Part shown: positions 15,958 through 22,898 of the stretch, piece after piece
Layout: the number at the start of each line of letters is the position of its first letter
Position numbering within the stretch: position 1 is the first letter of the stretch
Program-made: the position numbers and the translations under genes
Notes under the pieces: generated by a model
Database searches by the model: none
Told to the model about the DNA's origin: nothing
Seen by the model: the letters and a program-made list of their open reading frames with translations, nothing else
DNA from: Acidilobaceae archaeon
GTDB lineage: Archaea; Thermoproteota; Thermoprotei_A; Sulfolobales; Acidilobaceae
Assembly: GCA_027014125.1 (NCBI GenBank)
Contig: JALWEI010000025.1
Coordinates: forward strand, 1-33,239
DNA: 33,239 nucleotides
Direction: 5' to 3'

Positions 15958-16544
15958 CCTATGAGCCTGGAGAGTTTCAGAGTGCAGGAGTCGCAGAAGC
16001 CTGGCCCCTTTCTGTCAACATCCCCGACGCTGTTGCTGAACGACATTACGCAGGTAGGGTTGCTACAGTGCTCCAGGCCTAGGAGGTGGCCGACCTCGTG
16101 CGTAATCTCCTTAGCGATCCTTTCCATGTAGAGAGAGGGGCTCGTGGCCCAGAGCCTCTTTGTATATACCGTTGCTACCCCGATTCCGGGGGTGGCTAGG
16201 CCGAAGACGAAGTTTAGCCCTGGTATGTAGCCGTCTCCCTCCACCACCGCTACCAGCATCCTCCTATGGGGCTCCAGGTAACCCTCGAACATGGAGGCCA
16301 GGTGCCTGTTCACATCGTCAGCCCTGTACTGCATCCTGTCCAGGTCCATGAGGCTCATGGGCAGGCTGATCCCTTCTAGGGTGACAAGCATTCTTAGCCC
16401 CCCGGCTGGGCTGAAGGCTCTCGACGCGGCCTCGACCGCTCCTGATAGGAGCTCTAGGTCCCCCATTCCGGCTGGGGCCACTAGCACCGTTGGTCTAGGC
16501 ACCGCCCCTAGCACACCCCTCCAGGCTACATAGCCGAGGTGCAC
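15954..16544 (-). CDS. amzA: Archaemetzincin-type zinc metalloprotease
   Basis: Archaemetzincins are cytosolic-type metzincins with a structural second zinc. The 196-residue product ends in the complete family signature: HEVGHLLGLEH (149-159), followed by C160, C165, a Met at CVMSFSNS, then DRKGPGFCDSC with C184 and C187. No signal peptide is present, which agrees with the family. The start is GTG 16544, about 11 bases after a predicted transcription start, without a visible Shine-Dalgarno. It is divergent from tRNA-Phe and unrelated in subfamily to the large exported metzincin at 7869. The physiological substrate is unknown for the family. Confidence 0.93.
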   Translation of the reverse strand: MHLGYVAWRGVLGAVPRPTVLVAPAGMGDLELLSGAVEAASRAFSPAGGLRMLVTLEGISLPMSLMDLDRMQYRADDVNRHLASMFEGYLEPHRRMLVAVVEGDGYIPGLNFVFGLATPGIGVATVYTKRLWATSPSLYMERIAKEITHEVGHLLGLEHCSNPTCVMSFSNSVGDVDRKGPGFCDSCTLKLSRLIG

Positions 16545-16579
16545 CCGTAATTAACCTCTCCACAAGTGCCACGGAAAGG

Positions 16580-16587
16580 ATTAAATT
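16580..16587. promoter_or_regulatory. TATA island shared by amzA and tRNA-Phe
   Basis: ATTAAATT, and AATTTAAT on the other strand. The centre is 32 bases from the tRNA 5' end and about 40 bases from the amzA GTG, so both transcripts would have short leaders. Inferred. Confidence 0.55.
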
Positions 16588-16615
16588 CCTCCATGGAGGA
16601 GCCTATTACACTGGT

Positions 16616-16690
16616 GCCGCCGTAGCTCAGCGGGAGAGCGCCCGGCTGAAGACCGGGTGGTCCGGGGTTCAAATCCCCGCGGCGGCACCA
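16616..16690 (+). tRNA. tRNA-Phe (anticodon GAA), CCA encoded
   Basis: A full cloverleaf can be folded by eye: acceptor GCCGCCG/CGGCGGC (16616-16622 with 16680-16686), D arm GCTC/GAGC, anticodon stem CCCGG/CCGGG with loop CTGAAGA (anticodon GAA at 16648-16650), variable TGGTC, and T arm CGGGG/CCCCG with loop TTCAAAT. Discriminator A is followed by genomic CCA. There is no intron. Confidence 0.97.
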
Positions 16691-16727
16691 CTCCTCTCCC
16701 GCGCAGGGCCACCCACGGGTGAATAGG

Positions 16728-17453
16728 ATGGTCATCGCACTGATCCTGGCAGGAGGCTATGGGAAGAGGCTTAGGCCCCTCACCCTCCAGGTGCCCAAGC
16801 CCCTACTCCAGGTCGGCCGGAGGGCTGTTATAGAGTACCAGCTAGAGTGGCTCCGCTTCTACGGGATCACCGAGGTGGTCGTGTTAGCCGGGTATTTGAA
16901 GGAGAAGCTTATAGAGGCGCTGGGGAGCGGGGCCAAGTACGGCGTCTCGCTGACATACGTTATCGAGGACGAGCCCCTGGGGACTGGTGGGGCGCTGAGG
17001 AACGCCTCCCACATACTTGGTAGGAGCGAGTTAACCATAGTGACTAACGGCGACATAATAACCAACCTGGACCCGTGGAAGCTAATAGAGCACACCAGGT
17101 CCGGAGGCCTAGTCGCGTCCCTAGCAGCGGTCCCGCTCAGGAGCCCTTATGGCGTGTTGGATATAGAGGATGGGAGGATCAGGGGGTTCAGGGAGAAGCC
17201 TGTTATAAGGGACTACTGGATAAACGCGGGCGTCTACGCCATGAAGCCCGAGATCGTGCCCCACCTGCCCGAGTCAGGGGATATAGAGAAGACGACCTTC
17301 CCCCTACTAGCGTCTGAGGGCAGGCTTGGGGTGGTTAGGTACGACACGCCACCCTTCTACTGGAGGAGCATAGACACTCATAAGGACCTGGAGGAGGCGG
17401 CGAAGGAGATAGAGGAGATGGGCGGGCTCCTGCCCCCCGAGAAGGAGGCTTAG
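16728..17453 (+). CDS. Sugar-phosphate nucleotidyltransferase (NTP transferase family)
   Basis: Enzymes of this family couple a sugar phosphate to a nucleotide, giving GDP-mannose, dTDP- or UDP-glucose for glycan synthesis. The 241-residue product opens with the nucleotide-binding LAGGYGKRLRPLT (residues 7-19) and continues with PKPLLQVGRRAVIEYQLE, TNGDI (catalytic metal aspartate), FREKP (sugar-phosphate contact) and WINAGVYAM. It stops after the Rossmann-like catalytic domain and lacks the C-terminal left-handed beta-helix found in longer members, so substrate cannot be assigned. ATG 16728 is preferred over GTG 16719 because GGGTG sits at proper distance. Confidence 0.9.
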   Translation: MVIALILAGGYGKRLRPLTLQVPKPLLQVGRRAVIEYQLEWLRFYGITEVVVLAGYLKEKLIEALGSGAKYGVSLTYVIEDEPLGTGGALRNASHILGRSELTIVTNGDIITNLDPWKLIEHTRSGGLVASLAAVPLRSPYGVLDIEDGRIRGFREKPVIRDYWINAGVYAMKPEIVPHLPESGDIEKTTFPLLASEGRLGVVRYDTPPFYWRSIDTHKDLEEAAKEIEEMGGLLPPEKEA

Positions 17454-17455
17454 GG

Positions 17456-18214
17456 CTACCACTCGTAGGAGGGGCTCCTCTTCTCCACGAAGCTCTGGGC
17501 GGCCCTCCTGGCCTCGCCCGTCATGGATAGCCTCACGAGCTCTGATATCCCAAGCTCTACCAGCCCCGTTGATAGGCTGGCCCTGGCTATCCTCCTCACA
17601 CTATACACCGCCTGGGGCGAGTTCCCCATGATCCTGGTTGCTACTGCCTTGATCTCTCCTGCTAGCTCTTCCCTAGAGTCTACTAGCCTAGAGACTATCC
17701 CGGCCTGGTGCGCCTCCTCCACGCTCATAGGCTCTCCAGTCATGGCGTGGTACAGTGCCCTTGCGTGCCCTAGTATATGGGGCCCGAGCACAGTGAGCAT
17801 AGGGGGGACCAGGCCCCACCTGGCCTCGACCCAGTATAGCTTAGCCCCCCGTACAGCAACCACTATATCACCCGTCCACACCAGCTCGGCCCCTCCCCCG
17901 TAGGCGTCCCCGTTGATCCCGAGTACCACAGGCTTCTCTAGGGAGAGTAGGCTCCTGAACAGGCCTGCCAGCTCCTCGAAGAGCATAGAGGCCTGGTCTG
18001 GGCTGTTCGACGTGGCTACATGCTTGAGGTCTGCCCCCACCGAGAAGTACTTGCCCTCTCCTGTTATCGCTACTATCCTCGCATCCCCGCTGGATTCGGC
18101 CTCCTCTACTAGCCCTGCCAGCTCCCGTATCGTGTCTATGCTTAGGACCCCTGGGCTGCCTAGGCTTATCCACGCTATCTTATCCTCTATTCTGAGTGAT
18201 GGGCCTGTGGGCAT
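17456..18214 (-). CDS. Enoyl-CoA hydratase/isomerase family protein
   Basis: This is a crotonase-fold protein of 252 residues. The oxyanion-hole elements are visible as YFSVGADLKHV (around 57-66) and GDAYGGGAEL (102-111). Both glutamates used by true hydratases appear to be present: E110 in GGGAEL and E130 in WVEARWGLVP. Hydratase activity on a short-chain enoyl-CoA is therefore plausible, but the fold also serves other CoA reactions. It is followed two bases later by the convergent nucleotidyltransferase end. It has its own TATA element at 18251-18260. An acyl-CoA dehydrogenase gene lies elsewhere in the window (29041). Confidence 0.88.
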   Translation of the reverse strand: MPTGPSLRIEDKIAWISLGSPGVLSIDTIRELAGLVEEAESSGDARIVAITGEGKYFSVGADLKHVATSNSPDQASMLFEELAGLFRSLLSLEKPVVLGINGDAYGGGAELVWTGDIVVAVRGAKLYWVEARWGLVPPMLTVLGPHILGHARALYHAMTGEPMSVEEAHQAGIVSRLVDSREELAGEIKAVATRIMGNSPQAVYSVRRIARASLSTGLVELGISELVRLSMTGEARRAAQSFVEKRSPSYEW

Positions 18215-18249
18215 AGCTGTCTACCCCGGTTGTGGTGGATGCTCTTCCC

Positions 18250-18927
18250 CTATTTTAACCCCCGGGGTGTTGTGGCGCCGCGGCATCCTACCCTGTATGT
18301 TGCCAGTAGGCATAGGGCTAGGGCCACGGCTGCCAGTAGCCATGGGGTCTTGTAGCCTGGGCTGGCTATGGCTAGGAGGGTGGATGAGGCTAGGGAGGTT
18401 GCTAGGATGAGCCGTAGCCTCCTCTTGGAGGCTCCGTGGAGAAGGGCGGCTGAGATCGACCCGATCACCACGCCGCCAGCGACATCTACTGGGTAGTGGA
18501 CCCCTAGGGCAACCCTGGATGCAGACACTGCTAGGGTGTGTATTGCCCCTGCGATGCCCAGGGCCGGGCTCCTGTACTCCAGGTATACCAGGGTCCAGAA
18601 GGCGGCGGTCGCGGCGGCGTGGCCGCTGGGGAAGCTAGGCCCCTCTGCCCCCACTAGCCAGCCTTCAGGCGGAGGCCTGGGGGCTCCTACTAGTACCTTG
18701 ATTATCGCCACCAGGGTTGCCGAGCCGAGTAGCGCTGCCCCGGGGGCTATCCACCTCTCCGGGGCCTTGCAGATTAGTACCGCTAGGACTAGGAGGACGG
18801 ACCCGGCCCCGCCCGTGTATGTAGCTGCCTTGCATAGGGTGACGTGGCCTGTTATACATGCCGCCAGGGCTGCTAGGGAGAACAAGGCCACTGGGATGGC
18901 GGCTTCCTCAGGCTTAAATCCCCTCAT
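18250..18927 (-). CDS. PAP2-family membrane phosphatase
   Basis: The three PAP2 motifs are present in order: K77-x6-RP (KVLVGAPRP), PSGH (100-103, SFPSGH) and SR-x5-H-x3-D (S137, R138, H144, D148 in SRVALGVHYPVD). About six hydrophobic helices span the 225 residues, with the active site expected at the outer face. Related membrane enzymes dephosphorylate lipid (di)phosphates such as isoprenyl pyrophosphates; a polyprenyl/dolichyl phosphate role is likely but not shown. ATG 18927. Its 3' end abuts the promoter of the crotonase gene on the same strand. Confidence 0.9.
   Translation of the reverse strand: MRGFKPEEAAIPVALFSLAALAACITGHVTLCKAATYTGGAGSVLLVLAVLICKAPERWIAPGAALLGSATLVAIIKVLVGAPRPPPEGWLVGAEGPSFPSGHAAATAAFWTLVYLEYRSPALGIAGAIHTLAVSASRVALGVHYPVDVAGGVVIGSISAALLHGASKRRLRLILATSLASSTLLAIASPGYKTPWLLAAVALALCLLATYRVGCRGATTPRGLK
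18251..18260 (-). promoter_or_regulatory. TATA box for the crotonase gene
   Basis: GGTTAAAATA on the minus strand, overlapping the last codons of the PAP2 gene. Predicted start is near 18230, 16 bases before the ATG. Inferred. Confidence 0.45.
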
Positions 18928-18978
18928 CGAGACGTTACCCCTCCCGGTGGTGTACCTTACCCGGTACGGGATTACCGG

Positions 18979-18986
18979 TTCTTAAG
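18979..18986. promoter_or_regulatory. TATA island shared by the PAP2 gene and the ABC/GNAT gene
   Basis: TTCTTAAG with palindromic core CTTAAG (18981-18986). It is the most AT-rich spot of the 125-base divergent gap. Inferred starts lie near 18957 and 19010. Confidence 0.45.
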
Positions 18987-19052
18987 CCTTTCAGGGCAAA
19001 GGTCCTGGGTGCTAGGGTTCCTAGGGTTGGGGCCAGGTGGCTTGGGGGCCTC

Positions 19053-20915
19053 ATGGTTGAGGCCTGGGGATCCAGGCTCTACCTCTTAATGCCTGGGGCT
19101 ATAGCCAGGTGGTTCCAGCCCGGGGAGGAGGTTCAGGTCGAACTCCTAGAGGAGCCTGAGCAGCTCGGCAGGATCAGCGTGGCCCCTAGGGACTCCTTCA
19201 GGCTGTGGAGGCTGTGGGAGGGGGACGAGGTCCTGGCCTGGCCTCCGTGGAGTGGGAGGGAGACCCTGGCTAGGGAGTCCGTGGCTGGGGATAAGGTTTA
19301 CGAGTATAGGGTGCTGGCTAGGGAGGCCTCCAGCGAGCAGGATTACAGGAGTATAGTCGAGCTGGAGCAGTATCATTACGCGAGTAAGGAGGAGATTGTG
19401 GCGATATGGAGGTGCCCCCAATGCGGTTACTACATGGAGTCTAACATCCAGCCCCGGTGCCCCAGGGATGGAACCCCTATGAAGCTCCAGGAGATTAGGG
19501 GTAGCCTACCCTCCAGTAGGTTCCTCATCCTGGAGCTGGAGTCCAGGATGGAGTATGAGCCCCAGGTGGTTGCTTATGTCAGGGTTGATACCCCCATACC
19601 ATTGATGCACCGCAGGGTACCCAAGGATGGGGGGTATGTGGTAGAGAGGATGATAAGGGAGAAGGTCTTCCCGCCCGACTGGTTCCACCCCACCTTCTGG
19701 CCCCTACGGGGGGAGCAGAGGAGGCTCATACTATCCCGCTTCAAGGAGCTTGCTAGGCTTTATGGGAGCAAGAGGATAGCCCGAGCCGCCGTCGGGGAGG
19801 AGATAGCGCGGGAGGCGCTTAGGAGGGCTAACACAGCCGCCGCGAGGATAGCTAGGGTCGTCGTCCACCCCGACTATAGGGGGGATGGTCTAGGGGTCCT
19901 CGCGGTCAGGATGGCGCTCCAGTGGATCAGGGAGAGGAGGATCCCTGAGATGAGGAGGAGGAAGCATGTTGTGGAGACTATAGCCCAGATGGCCAGGTAT
20001 AACCCCTTCTTCGAGAGGGTAGGCTTCAAGTACATGTGGGAGACTGCCAGTGGGAGGCCAGTGCTCATGTACCCCCTGACGGAGGAGGCTAGGGAGATCA
20101 TAGAGAGGTTCCTGAGTGAGGATGAGTATGCTAGGATGCATGGGGGGAGGTTATACAGGTCTAGGCATGGCAGGGTAGACCCCATGCCTGGGCCTATAAG
20201 GCTGGTGGGGGTGTCTAAGCTGTATAGGAGTGTGCTCGACCTCTCAAGGCTCCCCGAGGAGCTTCAGGACGTGTTGAGGGCCTTCGGGGCCGAGAGGAGA
20301 GTGGTGGAGAGGGTCATCCTGAGGGATGTTACCCTCGAGATCGGGCCGGGCGAGGTTGTAGCGGTAATAGGGGCTAGCGGGGCGGGGAAGACTACCCTGC
20401 TCAGGATGATTATAGGCGGAGTAGCGGGTGTTAGCGGCGAGGCTTATACGCCCAGCGAGGGCCGGGTTGAGGCGCCGGAGGGTGTTAGGGTCGAGTACCT
20501 TCTCCCTGGGGAGCATGAGCCGTCCTTCGGCGATGAGACCCTCCTAGAGCATCTCTCATCCAAGCTAGGGGATCCCGCAACCGCCGTCGAGGTCCTCAAC
20601 ATGGTTGGCCTGGGGGACGCGATATTCTATAGGGCCAGGTATGGGGAGCTGTCTACCGGGCAGAAGGAGAGGGCTAAGCTGGCTAGCCTCCTCGCCTCAA
20701 GGCCCAGCCTCCTTGTTATAGACGAGTTCACCGCCCACCTGGACACTGTGACTGCTAGGAGGGTGGCTAGGAAGGTTGGCTCCCTGGCCAGGAGGGCCGG
20801 GATTACACTTGTGGTCTCCACTAATAGGCCCGAGGTTCTCAAAGCCCTTGCCCCGGATAGGGTGTTCCTGGTTGGGTATGGATCGGTGGCCTCAAGGCCT
20901 CCCGCCAGAGGCTAG
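19053..20915 (+). CDS. ABC-type ATPase fused to a GNAT acetyltransferase-like domain and zinc ribbon
   Basis: The 620-residue architecture fits COG2401, an archaeal ABC ATPase fused to a predicted acetyltransferase. In order: a unique N-terminal domain; a zinc-ribbon-like segment with C121, C124 and C136 (CPQC...CPRD, the fourth ligand would be D139 or absent); a GNAT motif with acetyl-CoA loop VHPDYRGDGLGVLAVRMA (271-288); then one ABC domain with Walker A GASGAGKTT (440-448), signature LSTGQ (533-537) and Walker B LLVIDEF (553-559). The usual switch histidine after Walker B appears to be missing (VVSTNRPEV, 588-595). There is no transmembrane part, so it is not a transporter subunit by itself. 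The cellular role is unknown. Confidence 0.88.
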   Translation: MVEAWGSRLYLLMPGAIARWFQPGEEVQVELLEEPEQLGRISVAPRDSFRLWRLWEGDEVLAWPPWSGRETLARESVAGDKVYEYRVLAREASSEQDYRSIVELEQYHYASKEEIVAIWRCPQCGYYMESNIQPRCPRDGTPMKLQEIRGSLPSSRFLILELESRMEYEPQVVAYVRVDTPIPLMHRRVPKDGGYVVERMIREKVFPPDWFHPTFWPLRGEQRRLILSRFKELARLYGSKRIARAAVGEEIAREALRRANTAAARIARVVVHPDYRGDGLGVLAVRMALQWIRERRIPEMRRRKHVVETIAQMARYNPFFERVGFKYMWETASGRPVLMYPLTEEAREIIERFLSEDEYARMHGGRLYRSRHGRVDPMPGPIRLVGVSKLYRSVLDLSRLPEELQDVLRAFGAERRVVERVILRDVTLEIGPGEVVAVIGASGAGKTTLLRMIIGGVAGVSGEAYTPSEGRVEAPEGVRVEYLLPGEHEPSFGDETLLEHLSSKLGDPATAVEVLNMVGLGDAIFYRARYGELSTGQKERAKLASLLASRPSLLVIDEFTAHLDTVTARRVARKVGSLARRAGITLVVSTNRPEVLKALAPDRVFLVGYGSVASRPPARG

Positions 20916-20918
20916 CTA

Positions 20919-20927
20919 TGTATAAAC
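20919..20927 (+). promoter_or_regulatory. TATA box for the resolvase-like gene
   Basis: TGTATAAAC begins three bases after the ABC/GNAT stop. Predicted start is near 20949, giving a leader of about 25 bases with a GAGGGGAG Shine-Dalgarno. Inferred. Confidence 0.55.
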
Positions 20928-20973
20928 CGATATACCCTCCCACAATCATCCCACTATCCCGAGGGGAGCCATC

Positions 20974-21297
20974 GTGGTGTTTGGTATATTCTCCAGGAGG
21001 AAGACCCGGGTTGTAGGGGTTCTCGTCGAGGGTGTGCAGGTTAGCGTGGAGGAGCAGAAGAGAGCTATAGAGGAGTGGGCAGCCGCCGAGGGGGTGAGGA
21101 TAAGCGAGTGGACAACCACTAGGCCCGGAGAGGCCCCGGAGGCGGGTAAGGGAGACCTGCTAGTAGTGTACACCATGAGGAGCCTGGGCGGGAGCCCCGG
21201 GGAGGCGGCTAGGGTCTACGAGGAGCTTAGGAGGAGGGGCGTTAAGCTTGTCCAGGTTGCTAGCACTGGGCCTAGCCAGCCCTCGATGGGGTGCTAG
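20974..21297 (+). CDS. Small resolvase-fold-like protein lacking catalytic residues
   Basis: The 107-residue product resembles the N-terminal catalytic domain of serine recombinases: VEEQKRAIEEWAAAEGVRI (residues 25-43) and GDLLVVYTMRSLGGSPGEAARVYEELRRRGVKLVQV (60-95, in parts) follow the order QxxAIxxya...GDxLvVxxldRLgRs...l...L..rGv.l. The catalytic Tyr-x-Arg-x-Ser motif is missing: the corresponding place reads VGVLVEGVQ. The DRLGRS arginines are replaced as well (MRSLGGS). There is no DNA-binding helix-turn-helix. It starts GTG 20974 (GTG 20977 also possible). It shares the CTAG stop with the convergent SplB-like gene. The resemblance is by pattern only; function is unknown. Confidence 0.75.
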   Translation: MVFGIFSRRKTRVVGVLVEGVQVSVEEQKRAIEEWAAAEGVRISEWTTTRPGEAPEAGKGDLLVVYTMRSLGGSPGEAARVYEELRRRGVKLVQVASTGPSQPSMGC

Positions 21298-22211
21298 CTC
21301 CACGACTCCAAGGTTCTAGGGCTTACCCGGGAGGGGATTAGGTGCACCCCGTCGCAGCTCCCGGCCCTGAACCACTGGGGGCCTGTGAGCCCCTCGCGGC
21401 ATGTGGCATACTCCAAGCCTAGCCTCCTGGCCTCCTCTATGACTGGCTTTAGAAGCTCCTCCCTGAGGCTCCGAGGCAGGTAGGTGTAGCCCCCGGCCCT
21501 GACGCCCTTGTCCCTATAGAGCCTGTATATCTTCTCTCCCACCTCTGGTAGGCGCCTCATCCTTGCCAGGTTATCGGGCCTGGCCTTGTATGTCGAGGTT
21601 ATCACTAGCTTGGCCCCGGCCTCAGCTAGCCTGGCTACCAGCTCCCTTAGCATGCTGGGGTCGTCGTTTATGTATGGTATGACCGGGTCCACCCTGACCC
21701 CTACTGGCACCCCAGCCCTTGTAGCCTTTTCTACTGCATGGATCCTCTCCGCCGGCCCCGGGGCCCTGGGCTCTACTCTCCTCGACCAGAGCTCGTCTAG
21801 CATGGTTATCGATGGCGTCACGGCCACGTTACCGCTAGCCAGTAGGTCTAGGTCCCTGGATGCGTATAGTGTCCCCTTAGTCGTTATGAGGATCCTCCTA
21901 CCCCTGGAGACTAGTAGCTCTAGCACGCTCCTGGTTAGGCCTAGGCTCTCCTCCTCCGGAGGGTAGGGGTCGCTGCTTGTGCCTATGTTTATGGGGAGCC
22001 TGGGGTCCATCTTCTCTAGGTCTCTCCTTAGCCTCTCAAGTAGCATCTTCTTGGGGCTGCTGTCCTTCTCTCCTATGTAGGCTGTGGCGTAGCAGTACTT
22101 GCATCCTATGCTGCAACCTGTGTAGGGGTTGAGGCTGTACTTGACTGGGCATGTGCATAGTGGGCTCTTCCATGGGTCGAATAGTTGTGCTACTCTTAGC
22201 CTTACTGGCAA
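21294..22211 (-). CDS. Radical SAM protein, SplB-like (COG1533)
   Basis: The 305-residue product has the radical SAM cluster motif at C33-x3-C37-x2-C40 (TGCSIGCKYCYA) after the family lead-in NPYTGCSIGC. Next come INIGTSSDPYPPEEE, typical of the SplB/spore photoproduct lyase-like group, then ITTKGTLYASRDLDLL and GVRVDPVIPYIND. The group name derives from spore DNA repair, yet most archaeal members have unknown substrates, so a photoproduct role should not be assumed. A TTG start at 22211 with GGGGAG seven bases upstream fits the conserved N-terminus; no ATG precedes the cluster motif. Confidence 0.88.
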   Translation of the reverse strand: MPVRLRVAQLFDPWKSPLCTCPVKYSLNPYTGCSIGCKYCYATAYIGEKDSSPKKMLLERLRRDLEKMDPRLPINIGTSSDPYPPEEESLGLTRSVLELLVSRGRRILITTKGTLYASRDLDLLASGNVAVTPSITMLDELWSRRVEPRAPGPAERIHAVEKATRAGVPVGVRVDPVIPYINDDPSMLRELVARLAEAGAKLVITSTYKARPDNLARMRRLPEVGEKIYRLYRDKGVRAGGYTYLPRSLREELLKPVIEEARRLGLEYATCREGLTGPQWFRAGSCDGVHLIPSRVSPRTLESWS

Positions 22212-22244
22212 TCTGACACTCCCCTCATGTTGCTCCTTGTAATG

Positions 22245-22252
22245 CTATTAAT
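22245..22252. promoter_or_regulatory. TATA island shared by the SplB-like gene and the membrane protein gene
   Basis: CTATTAAT with palindromic ATTAAT (22247-22252), alone in an 87-base divergent gap. Predicted starts are near 22223 and 22276. Inferred. Confidence 0.5.
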
Positions 22253-22298
22253 CCTATGGGGTCTTGTGTAGAGTTATGCATTCCCCCGGTGGTGTGCT

Positions 22299-22898
22299 AT
22301 GCCTGTCCAGGATGGGGCTGGTGGCGGAGGCTATAGGGTTCTACTAGTGCTAGTCCTGGTCGCGGCTCTCCTCTTTGCCCTGTCATCCTCGGTACAGAGG
22401 CTCTTATCGGATAGTGATGAAGGCTCCTATACATACTCAATAGCATGCCTGGCGCTCCCCGATATTAATGCTAGTGGCAATGCCACCCTGGAGGCTAGGC
22501 TAGCTGGTGTTCACGTTTCAATCAGCGAGGGTCTTATACAAGTGGGTCTACGCTACGAGGTATACAATAAGGGGCCCTCTGCTGTGACGATACTTGGGGT
22601 GGCCTCCTCGTCATGCTCCTTCAACCCGCCTGCTCCCCCGTCTTGGAGGGTTAACGTTAGCCAGTCCTATACGCCCGGATCCGGGGGAGGCCAGGCCTTA
22701 GGGCCGGGTGAGAGGGCTACTATGGAGCTTGAGGCCGCCATATATGCCCCTGACCTTAGGAGGGGCGCTATACTGGATAGTGGCTCCTTTACAATTGTCG
22801 CCGGTTTTGACCCGGAGAAGGGCCTTGTGATCCCCTATAGCTGGGAGCCTGTCGAAATAATCGTTGAGGGGTTGAACGTCACGGTCTCCGCCCGCTAG
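22299..22898 (+). CDS. N-terminally anchored extracytoplasmic protein of unknown function
   Basis: No family was recognised. The 199-residue product has one N-terminal hydrophobic segment, VLLVLVLVAALLFALSSSV (about 14-32), preceded by a short mostly uncharged start, and should place the remaining 165 residues outside the membrane. That part is rich in beta-strand-like, small-residue sequence with several N-glycosylation sequons (NAS, NAT, NVS, NVT). It has two cysteines (IACLALP and SSSCSFN) and a repeated layout of a short strand with Gly/Pro turns, as in beta-sandwich domains (inference). ATG 22299 has GGTGGTG just upstream. It shares its CTAG stop with the convergent secreted Lon-like protease gene. 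Confidence 0.75.
   Translation: MPVQDGAGGGGYRVLLVLVLVAALLFALSSSVQRLLSDSDEGSYTYSIACLALPDINASGNATLEARLAGVHVSISEGLIQVGLRYEVYNKGPSAVTILGVASSSCSFNPPAPPSWRVNVSQSYTPGSGGGQALGPGERATMELEAAIYAPDLRRGAILDSGSFTIVAGFDPEKGLVIPYSWEPVEIIVEGLNVTVSAR

Noticed and set aside
20974-21297. Idea that the resolvase-like gene is a remnant of an IS607-type element
   Set aside because: No transposase, TnpB-like gene, terminal repeats or composition shift surrounds it, and the frame is intact with its own promoter.
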